In this document: positions 1-5,723 of the stretch, in pieces
Numbering within the stretch: position 1 is the first letter of the stretch
How the letters are laid out: the number at the start of each line of letters is the position of its first letter
NCBI GenBank assembly: GCA_034666705.1
Contig: JAXDLH010000249.1
Coordinates: forward strand, 1 to 10,193
DNA: 10,193 bases
Source of the DNA: JAXDLH01 sp034666705
GTDB taxonomy: Bacteria; Chloroflexota; UBA6077; SHYK01
Direction: 5' to 3'
Notes under the pieces: generated by a model
Databases searched by the model: none
Seen by the model: the letters and a program-made list of their open reading frames with translations, nothing else
What the model was told of the DNA's origin: nothing
Made by a program: the position numbers and the translations under genes

Positions 1-53
1 CGCCTCCGCTCCCATGTGCAGGAGAAGGGGCGGGGGTGTGGGCCTTTCTCGAC

Positions 54-1181
54 TCAGCTTTGGTCTTCCGAATAGGCCCACTGGTAGTTTGGGTCCTCGT
101 AGCAGCCATCGGGCATCGCCGAGGTCATGTTGTGCTTGGCCAGCTCTGCCTTGAACGTCTCGCGGATCCAGGGGTCTTCCTGCGCGTACTCAATCTGGTC
201 GCGCGCCAGGTCCTCGACCCGTTCCGACCGGCCCGTGAGCGTGCGTGGTGAGTGGAGCGCCAGGTAGCGAGCGTCCTCGCGCCCGAGGTTGAAGTGCTGG
301 TGGAACCAGCGGTTCGGCGGGACGAACACGCTGCCCTCGTGCCACGGAATGAAGATCTTGTCCTGACCTTCCGGCCACATCACCGAGAAGCCCTCGCCGG
401 AAGGGATCACGATCGTGACGCCAGGCCCATGTCGATGCGCCTTCTTGTAGGTCTGCTTCGGGAACACCGACATGTGGGCGTGGATCGTCGAGGTCGGGAA
501 TGCCACCGTGACCACGCGGCCACCGGCGCCGCGGTTGCGGAATGGATCGAGGTGATCCCACGCGGTCATGTCGGGGAAGAAGTTGCCAACCCAGTAGCCG
601 CGTCCCGCCGTGGGGCCGTCGCCGCTCCCCACCTTCGCCTCTGCGTAGAAGTCGTCGGCCGCAATCGCCTGCGGCGGCTGGTAGGGATCGTTGAAGTAGA
701 AGTGAGGATCCGGCAGCACATTCATCGCGAGCGGCATGTGGCTGAAGTGCAGCAGCCGCGCCGGTTGGGTGCCCGACATGTTGGCGAACTGGTAGTAATG
801 ATTCCGCGGCACCAGGAACATACTATGCGCCTGCCACTCGAAGCTGCGCTTCGGGCCGCCCTCCGCCCAGATCGTCGTCTGCCCCTGCCCGCTGAGGATG
901 TACACGGCCTCGTCGATCGCGAAGCGCAGCGGAGGCATCGTGGCGCCGGGGCGGAGCTCGCTCACCCGCGCCTCGGTCACGCCCTCCTGACCAGCGAGCT
1001 TGAGGAACGCGGCGTCGCATTCGCGCTCGTCCCAGCGGCCCAGCTCGACGGTACGTGCGTCCGGGATGAAGTAGCCGCTGTGAATCGGGATGCCGACCGA
1101 CTCGGCCCAGCGGTCATACGCCGAGACGGTGCTCCATGCGAGTACCGGTTGCGCTTCCTGCGGCTGCGTCGCTGTTTCCAT
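54..1181 (-). CDS. Bicupin protein of unknown substrate (gentisate-dioxygenase-like fold)
   Basis: A 375-residue protein with two cupin barrels. The C-terminal cupin (about residues 236-305) has a His-x-His pair (His249, His251) and the second motif with His294 and Asn298, so it could bind a metal. The usual motif-1 Glu is not at the expected spacing. The N-terminal cupin (about 72-150) keeps Glu91 of motif 1, but the His-x-His positions read Pro-Leu-Arg and the motif-2 His position reads Gln131. That site therefore probably holds no metal. No signal peptide or membrane segment is seen, so it is likely cytoplasmic. The start is supported by AGGGAGA (minus strand, 1187-1193) about 6 bases upstream. 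It lies 244 bases downstream of a gentisate dioxygenase-like gene on the same strand, which suggests a related aromatic or ring-cleavage role. An isomerase, a dioxygenase with one active barrel, or a sensor protein are all possible. The fold is secure; the function is not known. Confidence 0.85.
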   Translation of the reverse strand: METATQPQEAQPVLAWSTVSAYDRWAESVGIPIHSGYFIPDARTVELGRWDERECDAAFLKLAGQEGVTEARVSELRPGATMPPLRFAIDEAVYILSGQGQTTIWAEGGPKRSFEWQAHSMFLVPRNHYYQFANMSGTQPARLLHFSHMPLAMNVLPDPHFYFNDPYQPPQAIAADDFYAEAKVGSGDGPTAGRGYWVGNFFPDMTAWDHLDPFRNRGAGGRVVTVAFPTSTIHAHMSVFPKQTYKKAHRHGPGVTIVIPSGEGFSVMWPEGQDKIFIPWHEGSVFVPPNRWFHQHFNLGREDARYLALHSPRTLTGRSERVEDLARDQIEYAQEDPWIRETFKAELAKHNMTSAMPDGCYEDPNYQWAYSEDQS

Positions 1182-1247
1182 GGCGTTCTCCCTGGTGTGT
1201 TCTCTTGACTGGTTCGGAGGCTGAGCTTTCAGCCCTTGCTTTGTAGC

Positions 1248-1264
1248 GCGGGGGCCGTCCCCGC
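1248..1264. other. Small GC-rich hairpin between the two cupin genes
   Basis: GCGGGG (1248-1253) and CCCCGC (1259-1264) form a perfect 6-base stem with a 5-base loop. Read on the minus strand, the direction of both flanking genes, it is not followed by a T run, so it is a poor intrinsic terminator. It could be an attenuator or an RNA-stability hairpin upstream of the 54-1181 gene, or chance in GC-rich DNA. Confidence 0.25.
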
Positions 1265-1318
1265 TGTTTCCTCAAATCACGGTGCTGCTGATCGAGCTCC
1301 ACGCGTGAGCGCGGAGGA

Positions 1319-1338
1319 TCCTTCGACAAGCTCAGGAT
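1319..1338. repeat. Probable copy of an interspersed CCTTCGACAAGCTCAGGA-type repeat
   Basis: CCTTCGACAAGCTCAGGA is present between the two cupin genes. From memory, this sequence (reverse complement TCCTGAGCTTGTCGAAGG) recurs in intergenic DNA of many GC-rich environmental bacteria. It gives rise to spurious predicted proteins ending in a Ser-Leu-Ser-Lys motif, and the minus-strand frame here does read Leu-Ser-Leu-Ser-Lys. Only this one copy is seen in the window, so its repeat status cannot be shown from the sequence alone. Confidence 0.5.
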
Positions 1339-1385
1339 GCACCCTACGACCGGCCTAGGATGCACCCTACGACCGGCTCAGGATG
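1334..1385. repeat. Tandem 23-base direct repeat, two copies plus a partial third
   Basis: Two adjacent 23-base units (1334-1356 and 1357-1379) both begin AGGATGCACCCTACGACCGG and differ only in the last few bases (CCT versus CTC). A third start, AGGATG at 1380-1385, then diverges. CTCAGGATG precedes both the first unit and the partial third. The array abuts the CCTTCGACAAGCTCAGGA element, so the two probably belong to one repeat structure. It lies in the 244-base gap between the minus-strand cupin genes and is probably non-coding. Confidence 0.9.
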
Positions 1386-1425
1386 TGCGCGGCCGTCTGT
1401 CCCTACGGTTCCCCCGGGGTCATAT

Positions 1426-2523
1426 CTATGCCTTGACCTCCTGGTGACCACCGGTCTTCGTGTAGGCATCCTCCCGGTAGAGGCAGAGCGCCTCGAGCAC
1501 TGGTGCGTCGGTGGTCGAGAAGAGGACCGCCTCGTCGCTGCTCGGGTTCAGGTGCTCGTGCCAGGCGAACGGCGGGATCGTGAGGAAGTCGCCCTGCTCC
1601 CAGTCGATCTGCACCCCGTCCACGATCGACGAGCCGCACCCCCGGAACACGTGGTACACGGACACCGACGAGTGGCGGTGCGCCTGCGTGTGCACGCCGG
1701 GCCGCAGCATCTGGATGCGACAGCCAATCGTCGGCATCACGTGGCCGCCCGTCAGCGGGTTGGTGTAGTCGAACGCTACGTCGTCGAAGGGGTCGCTGCT
1801 GAACCTGGCCAGCTCGTGCAATGAGCGCTCGGTGTCCGCCCACGGGTACGAGAAGAGCGGCGAGATCGGCGATGTGGCGTGCGTGCCCATTGGGCGCAGG
1901 TGGCCGGCGCCGTAGCGAGCCGTCGAGTCGCCGAGGGGCGTCGTCGCTGGCTGCAGCTCGTCGGAGTACGGTTCCTGCAGCGCCTGCCGCAGGGCCACGG
2001 TGATCGGCCGGTCGAGGCAGTCCATCCACATCACGGGTCCCTCCGACTGGTTGATGTGGCCGTGCCAACACCACCCCGGCGTGAGCACCAGATCGCCCGG
2101 GCTCATCGAGACCGGCTCGCCGTTGACGATCGTGATCGCCGCGGTGCCTTCCATAATGAAGCGGATTGCGCCGGTCGTGTGGCGGTGGGACGGCGCGATC
2201 TCGCCGGGGAGCACGAGCTGCACGTTGGCGGTCAGGGTGTGGGATGCCGCGCGGAGCGCCGTCAGCTCCGGATGGATGAGCTGGATGACGCGGCGCTCGG
2301 CGTCGGGCCCCGGGCGGACGAGCTGCGCCGCACGATCGACGAACGGCCGGATATCGGTCCACGCCCAGCGGTACGGCGCATAGGGGACGACGGGCTCGCC
2401 GTTCGTGCCGGTGCCCGCCACTCGGCCACGCCACAGCGCATCCATGTGTTTGCTCGCGAGCTCATCGTAGAACGCCTCCATTGAATCGGTGCGCAGCGAA
2501 TCGGTGCGCTGCTCGATCGCCAT
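1426..2523 (-). CDS. Gentisate 1,2-dioxygenase-family bicupin ring-cleavage dioxygenase
   Basis: A 365-residue protein, the usual length for gentisate 1,2-dioxygenases. These Fe(II) enzymes cleave the ring of gentisate between C1 and C2 with O2 to give maleylpyruvate. The N-terminal cupin has the family motif HRHTTGAIRFIMEG (His113, His115), followed by the PGWCWHGHIN segment with His154 and Asn158. The C-terminal cupin has AHRH (His282, His284) and WHEHLN (His322, Asn326). Both metal triads therefore look intact, although in the characterised family the N-terminal site is the catalytic one. The start at 2523 follows a minus-strand GAGGAG (2531-2536) by 7 bases. The reading frame stays open far upstream, but that extension is antisense to the flavoprotein gene and is not coding. 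Salicylate 1,2-dioxygenase and 1-hydroxy-2-naphthoate dioxygenase belong to the same family, so the substrate is not certain. It is divergently arranged with the flavoprotein gene. Confidence 0.92.
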   Translation of the reverse strand: MAIEQRTDSLRTDSMEAFYDELASKHMDALWRGRVAGTGTNGEPVVPYAPYRWAWTDIRPFVDRAAQLVRPGPDAERRVIQLIHPELTALRAASHTLTANVQLVLPGEIAPSHRHTTGAIRFIMEGTAAITIVNGEPVSMSPGDLVLTPGWCWHGHINQSEGPVMWMDCLDRPITVALRQALQEPYSDELQPATTPLGDSTARYGAGHLRPMGTHATSPISPLFSYPWADTERSLHELARFSSDPFDDVAFDYTNPLTGGHVMPTIGCRIQMLRPGVHTQAHRHSSVSVYHVFRGCGSSIVDGVQIDWEQGDFLTIPPFAWHEHLNPSSDEAVLFSTTDAPVLEALCLYREDAYTKTGGHQEVKA

Positions 2524-2555
2524 CGTGATGCTCCTCGGCAGGAATCGTTGCCCCG

Positions 2556-2573
2556 ATTGTAGTCCCGATACAA
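2556..2573 (-). promoter_or_regulatory. Candidate operator dyad overlapping a -10 box for the gentisate dioxygenase gene
   Basis: TTGTA (2557-2561) and TACAA (2569-2573) form a 5-base inverted repeat with a 7-base spacer. On the minus strand the left arm contains TACAAT (2556-2561), a 5 of 6 match to the sigma-70 -10 consensus, about 32 bases upstream of the dioxygenase start. No good -35 is seen at 16-18 bases, as expected for an activator-dependent promoter. The position in a divergent gap fits a site controlling one or both genes. The assignment is inferred. Confidence 0.35.
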
Positions 2574-2670
2574 CCCACATGGGCCTGGCGCAACGCCCAT
2601 TATCCCTACGGATTGCCGGGCATTGGGACCTGCCCCCACGCGCTGGTACCGCCGCGCCGGAGGCTCGCGT

Positions 2671-4320
2671 ATGCGTCAGGTAGAATGGCGCAGTGATTCC
2701 CAATTTCCGCTTGGTGTTGCCATGGTACCGGATACGCTCGCCCACCACGTCCGCGCGCGCCTGCTCGATCCCGAGGTGATCTTCAGCACCCACGACGAGG
2801 TACAGGCGACCTATACGCCCGAGCAGGCGCAGGCTGAGGCGCGACGTGCGGTCGAGGCGGGTTTCGACCTCGAGGCGGCACGCGAGGGCTGCCCGTTCAA
2901 AGTCGACATCCCGGCGTACTTCCAGAAGGTCGCCGACGGCGACTTCGACGGCGCGCTCGCCATCATCCACCAGGCGCACCCGTTCCCCTCGATCTTCGGA
3001 CGAATGTGCCACATGTTCTGCCAGCAGCACACGCCGCCGCTCGAGGACGTGGGCAAGCAGTGGTCGGAGTGGAAGACGCCAGAATGGGAGCTGCAGCCGG
3101 AGTATGGCGAGGAGGGCTCCTGGCAGGGACGCAGTGGTGGGCGCGGCGGGCCCGGTGGCGCGGCCCGGCTTGGGGCGCCAGCGAACTTCCCCTGGGCTGC
3201 GGTCTCGGGCTCGATCCGCGGCGCTAACCACGGCTCCGGCATCCCGGACGGCAGCGGCATCGAACGGCCCGCTTTCCTGCTCATGGAGCGCTTCGTCGGC
3301 GATTACGGCGATCCGGAGCGCTCGCCTGTGGTAGCCGAGCGGCCCCCGAGTGGCAAGCGCATTGCGGTGCTCGGCGCCGGCTCCGGTGGCCTGGCCAACG
3401 CCTGGATGCTGCGCCGCCTGGGCCACGAGGTCGACGTGTACGATGGCCTGCCCGTGCCGGGCGGCGCGCTCTTCGCCGGCTATCCGCCGCACCGCATGGC
3501 GAAGTGGGCCGTGCGGCGCGAGAACGATCCGACCGCCTGGGGGGCGCGCTTCTTCGGGAACCGCCGCCTGACCTCCGCCGAGATCGAGGCGATCATCGAC
3601 GAGTACGATCTGACGTTCCTCTCGACCGGCGAGTTCGAGCCGCGCCTGGTCGGCATGCCCGGCGAGGACGCTGAGGGGGTGTGGAACGCGCTCTACTTCA
3701 TGGCCGAGGTGAGCTACGGCCGCTATCCCGGCGCGGGCGGGCGGATGGTGATCCTCGGCGCCGGCCATACCGCGAGCGACGTGGCGCAGACGGCCCGCCG
3801 CATGGGCTGCACGATCAAGATCTTTTACCGGCGCGGTCTGTCGGAGATGCCGATCGACGACGCCGACCCGCAGGAGTACGTCACCCGGCAGAGCGCCGAC
3901 GGCATCGAGTACCACTTCCTCGCGCAGCCCGTGCGGGTGCTGAAGGATGCGCAGAACCGCGTGACCGGCGTGGAGTTCGTCCGCACGCAGCTCGGCGAGC
4001 CCGACGCGAGTGGCCGGCGCAGCCCCCAGCCAATCCCCGGTTCGGAGTTCGTCGAGCCGTGCGACGTGGTGGTCGAGGCTGTCGGCGAGTCTGTGGACCT
4101 CTCGCTCATCCCGGCCAGCATCGCCCGGCACGATGGCCGCGTGGTCGTCGACCGCGCCGACCACCGCACGACGCATCCAAAAGTATTCGCGGGCGGCGAC
4201 GTGATCGGCGACCGGGGCAACGACGGCGCGGCGCTCGCCGGCATGCAGGCGGCGGCCACGATGGATGCGCTCCTGCGCGGCGAGCCCCTCATCCTCTTCG
4301 ACCCGCGGCCCTTGCGGTAG
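2671..4320 (+). CDS. GltD-like FAD/NAD(P)-dependent oxidoreductase with degenerate iron-sulfur domain
   Basis: A 549-residue flavoprotein of the glutamate synthase small chain/dihydropyrimidine dehydrogenase N-terminal type. Residues about 50-125 match the iron-sulfur domain around GCPFKVDIPAYF and FGRMCHMFC. Only Cys74, Cys113 and Cys117 remain of the eight or so cysteines normally found there, so the two [4Fe-4S] clusters are probably not assembled. Residues about 145-200 are a Gly-rich insertion before the family segment FLLMERFVGDYG. FAD binding is shown by VLGAGSGG (Gly235, Gly237, Gly240) and the C-terminal VFAGGDVIGD (505-514). The NAD(P) site is VILGAGHTASD (360-370). The chosen start has GGAGG (2659-2663) 7 bases upstream. 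An in-frame ATG at 2722 would shorten the protein by 17 residues; it has no clear ribosome site but gives a more family-like N terminus. Electron transfer to a partner enzyme of the locus is possible. The substrate is unknown. Confidence 0.88.
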   Translation: MRQVEWRSDSQFPLGVAMVPDTLAHHVRARLLDPEVIFSTHDEVQATYTPEQAQAEARRAVEAGFDLEAAREGCPFKVDIPAYFQKVADGDFDGALAIIHQAHPFPSIFGRMCHMFCQQHTPPLEDVGKQWSEWKTPEWELQPEYGEEGSWQGRSGGRGGPGGAARLGAPANFPWAAVSGSIRGANHGSGIPDGSGIERPAFLLMERFVGDYGDPERSPVVAERPPSGKRIAVLGAGSGGLANAWMLRRLGHEVDVYDGLPVPGGALFAGYPPHRMAKWAVRRENDPTAWGARFFGNRRLTSAEIEAIIDEYDLTFLSTGEFEPRLVGMPGEDAEGVWNALYFMAEVSYGRYPGAGGRMVILGAGHTASDVAQTARRMGCTIKIFYRRGLSEMPIDDADPQEYVTRQSADGIEYHFLAQPVRVLKDAQNRVTGVEFVRTQLGEPDASGRRSPQPIPGSEFVEPCDVVVEAVGESVDLSLIPASIARHDGRVVVDRADHRTTHPKVFAGGDVIGDRGNDGAALAGMQAAATMDALLRGEPLILFDPRPLR

Positions 4321-4511
4321 CGCCGGGACCCCGTTCGCACCGGATCCTACGCCGCCTCGCTGGACTACGAGACCTCGTTCGCGGCGGTCATTTGCTCCAC
4401 CGGGTCCACTTTCGTGGGCTGCTGCGCTGACCGATTTGCCGACGGGTCGTTCCTTGGGGCTCATTCGCAGCCGGCGGGTGGTCCGTCGGAAACCGCAACC
4501 ACAAGGGTTAC

Positions 4512-4532
4512 TTTGATATCAAACGATGTAAT
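4512..4532 (+). promoter_or_regulatory. Perfect 12-base palindrome TTTGATATCAAA next to a candidate -10 box
   Basis: TTTGATATCAAA (4512-4523) is a perfect AT-rich palindrome in GC-rich surroundings. It is followed by TGTAAT (4527-4532), a 5 of 6 match to the -10 consensus, about 100 bases upstream of the LysR start. No -35 box fits at normal spacing, so an activator or repressor bound at the palindrome is plausible. A homodimeric regulator site is inferred from symmetry alone. Confidence 0.4.
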
Positions 4533-4574
4533 GTAAGGTGGAACTCGGCGGCTCTCATTCGACAAACAGAATAC

Positions 4575-4587
4575 TGAGTGCTACTCA
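4575..4587 (+). promoter_or_regulatory. LysR-type box (T-N11-A dyad) upstream of the LysR gene
   Basis: TGAGTGCTACTCA is a 5-base inverted repeat (TGAGT and ACTCA) with a 3-base centre. Its outer bases form T-N11-A, the consensus architecture of LysR-type regulator sites. It ends 45 bases before the regulator's ATG, a common place for autoregulation. The symmetry is directly visible; the identity of the binding protein is inferred from position. Confidence 0.5.
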
Positions 4588-4632
4588 TAACGCTGTGTGA
4601 ATGCTTGGCGACGGGAGCACCCGCCCTCAAAC

Positions 4633-5565
4633 ATGATCGAAGAACCGAACCTCTACCAATTGCGGATCCTGGTCGCCGTCGTGGAACTGGGCGGTGTGGG
4701 CCGTGCTGCCGGCTCGATGCATTTGTCACAGCCTGCGGTGAGTGCGCAGCTCCGGCACCTCCGCGCGTTTGCCGGGCGACCGGTGCTTGTCCGTGATGGG
4801 CGTCGTTTGGTGCTTACCGACGCCGGGCAAGCACTCTATCGGTATGCGAAAGAAACGTTAGGCGCCACCGAGGCTCTGCGCCGCACCTTCGTGGATCTGG
4901 CTCAGGGCGAGACCGACCATTTCTTGATCGGCGCGTCCCCCACATACGCCACGTACATCTTGCCTTCCATTCTTTCGGAGTTCAGCCTCAGCCATCAGAC
5001 TGCGCGGCTCACCCTATCGCTCGTGGCCAGCCGCGAAATCGTGGATCGGGTGCGAGAAAACGGCATGGACCTCGGGGTGGTCCCAAGGTCCTGGATCCCG
5101 GAGGATCTGACCAACGAGCTGCTCGTGGCTGATCTCGGCCACGAGGAATGGCTGGTGATCGAGGCAGCGCACGCGCCGTTCTCGCATGGCGAGCCACTCA
5201 CGCGTGAGGAGTTGGCAGCGATCCCATTCGTCGCCGCTCACGGCAGGGACGCGTTTACGTCGGGCGTCGATCCGAGTCCATTCGGTGCGCATGCGAAGAA
5301 AGCACCCGTGGAGTTTGGCTCCTGGGAAGCCATCAAGGAGGCCGTTCGCGCCGGAATCGGGGTTGCGGCGGTGCCTCACTCCATTGTCCACCGAGAGCTG
5401 ATGCTGGGAGAGGTGCGGGCACTCGATATCGAGACACCCCGGCCGGCGAGCACCATTGCCCTCATCTGCTCGCCGCAGCGGCGACGGGCCCCGATCACGC
5501 AGGTGCTCGATGAGTTGCTGCATTACGTACGTCAACGGGTGTCGCTCGCTCTCGGGCAAGAGTAG
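4633..5565 (+). CDS. LysR-family transcriptional regulator
   Basis: A 310-residue protein, typical for LysR-type regulators, which act as DNA-binding tetramers that sense small molecules. The N-terminal winged helix-turn-helix is clear: NLYQLRILVAVVELGG, then GRAAGSMHLSQPAVSAQLRH (about residues 6-43), then a wing with PVLVRDGRRLVLTDAG (50-65). The effector-binding domain (about 95-300) has the usual two-lobed pattern, including the region around GIGVAAVPHSIV. The start at ATG 4633 gives the standard N terminus. An in-frame GTG at 4597 would add 12 residues not found in the family, and neither start has a strong ribosome site. It lies directly upstream of, and in the same direction as, the Gfo/Idh-Rieske gene run, so it probably controls that run in response to an aromatic substrate or intermediate. 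It might also act on the dioxygenase/flavoprotein pair. The family is certain; the ligand and targets are inferred. Confidence 0.95.
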   Translation: MIEEPNLYQLRILVAVVELGGVGRAAGSMHLSQPAVSAQLRHLRAFAGRPVLVRDGRRLVLTDAGQALYRYAKETLGATEALRRTFVDLAQGETDHFLIGASPTYATYILPSILSEFSLSHQTARLTLSLVASREIVDRVRENGMDLGVVPRSWIPEDLTNELLVADLGHEEWLVIEAAHAPFSHGEPLTREELAAIPFVAAHGRDAFTSGVDPSPFGAHAKKAPVEFGSWEAIKEAVRAGIGVAAVPHSIVHRELMLGEVRALDIETPRPASTIALICSPQRRRAPITQVLDELLHYVRQRVSLALGQE

Positions 5566-5606
5566 GGCTCACCGGGCCGGCCGCTCTTCTCCGCGAGTTG
5601 TGAGCC
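5566..5606 (+). terminator. Inverted repeat directly after the lysR stop, weak terminator candidate
   Basis: GGCTCAC (5566-5572) begins at the base after the lysR stop codon and pairs perfectly with GTGAGCC (5600-5606). The 27-base loop is itself GC-rich and may fold further (GGGCCGGCC). There is no T run after the stem, so strong intrinsic termination is unlikely. It could be a weak terminator, a 3' protective hairpin or a regulator site. Confidence 0.35.
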
Positions 5607-5665
5607 ATAGTGCTACTGGTGCGGATACATTCGCCGCGCGTTATGGATGTGACCTACTTTGCTAT

Positions 5666-5694
5666 TTGATTGATCTGTTCGCCTGGTGTTTACT
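5666..5694 (+). promoter_or_regulatory. Candidate sigma-70-type promoter of the Gfo/Idh-Rieske gene run
   Basis: TTGATT (5666-5671) and TTTACT (5689-5694) are separated by exactly 17 bases, each matching 4 of 6 bases of the -35 and -10 consensus. Transcription would begin near 5701, leaving a leader of about 23 bases that contains the GGAGAGGA ribosome site (5710-5717) of the next gene. Only moderate matches on both boxes fit a regulated promoter. Confidence 0.4.
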
Positions 5695-5705
5695 TGCTCA
5701 CCAGG
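5682..5705. promoter_or_regulatory. Hyphenated dyad CCTGGTG-N10-CACCAGG, candidate operator
   Basis: CCTGGTG (5682-5688) and CACCAGG (5699-5705) are perfect 7-base inverted repeats separated by 10 bases. The putative -10 box sits in the spacer, so a protein bound here would cover the promoter core. A further CTGGTG half-site occurs at 5616-5621. The arms could alternatively pair as a short leader hairpin just before the ribosome site at 5710-5717. The dyad is seen directly; its role is inferred. Confidence 0.5.
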
Positions 5706-5723
5706 ATTCGGAGAGGACGTCTT

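Larger units (their letters stand above)
4321..4632. other. Gene-free stretch between the flavoprotein and LysR genes
   Basis: No convincing gene is seen in these 312 bases. The flavoprotein frame stays open for 71 codons after its TAG (to a TAA at 4534-4536), but without a start codon or a recognisable domain. A 7-base inverted repeat, CCGACGG (4439-4445) and CCGTCGG (4483-4489), is separated by 37 bases and lacks a T tract, so it is a poor terminator. From about 4508 the DNA becomes clearly more AT-rich and holds the palindrome, the TGTAAT box and the LysR-type dyad listed separately. This half is probably the regulator's control region. Confidence 0.6.

Noticed and set aside
1..53. Possible start of a further minus-strand gene (ATG at 13-15)
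   Set aside because: Only five codons lie inside the window and no ribosome site precedes them, so it cannot be supported.
252..1208. Plus-strand open frame of 318 codons opposite the first cupin gene
   Set aside because: It is antisense to a protein with recognisable cupin motifs, is Arg/His/Val-rich and matches no family.
1114..1365. Minus-strand small open frame with a Leu-Ser-Leu-Ser-Lys motif
   Set aside because: The motif comes from translating the CCTTCGACAAGCTCAGGA repeat. The rest overlaps the start of the cupin gene, so it is a spurious protein.
1319..1385. CRISPR array
   Set aside because: The 23-base units are directly adjacent with no spacers between them, so this is a tandem repeat and not a CRISPR.
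3681..4430. Plus-strand open frame of 249 codons inside the flavoprotein gene
   Set aside because: It is out of frame with the flavoprotein motifs and very Arg-rich, a typical GC-rich shadow.
2524..4464. Upstream extension of the gentisate dioxygenase frame, giving a minus-strand open frame of 1012 codons
   Set aside because: It runs antisense through the entire flavoprotein gene, which has clear FAD and NAD(P) motifs. The extension has low-complexity Arg/Ala/His-rich composition typical of shadow frames, and the dioxygenase has its own ribosome site and family-like start at 2523.
4439..4489. CCGACGG/CCGTCGG inverted repeat as terminator of the flavoprotein gene
   Set aside because: The arms are 37 bases apart, no T tract follows, and it is about 120 bases past the stop. 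Chance is likely in GC-rich DNA.
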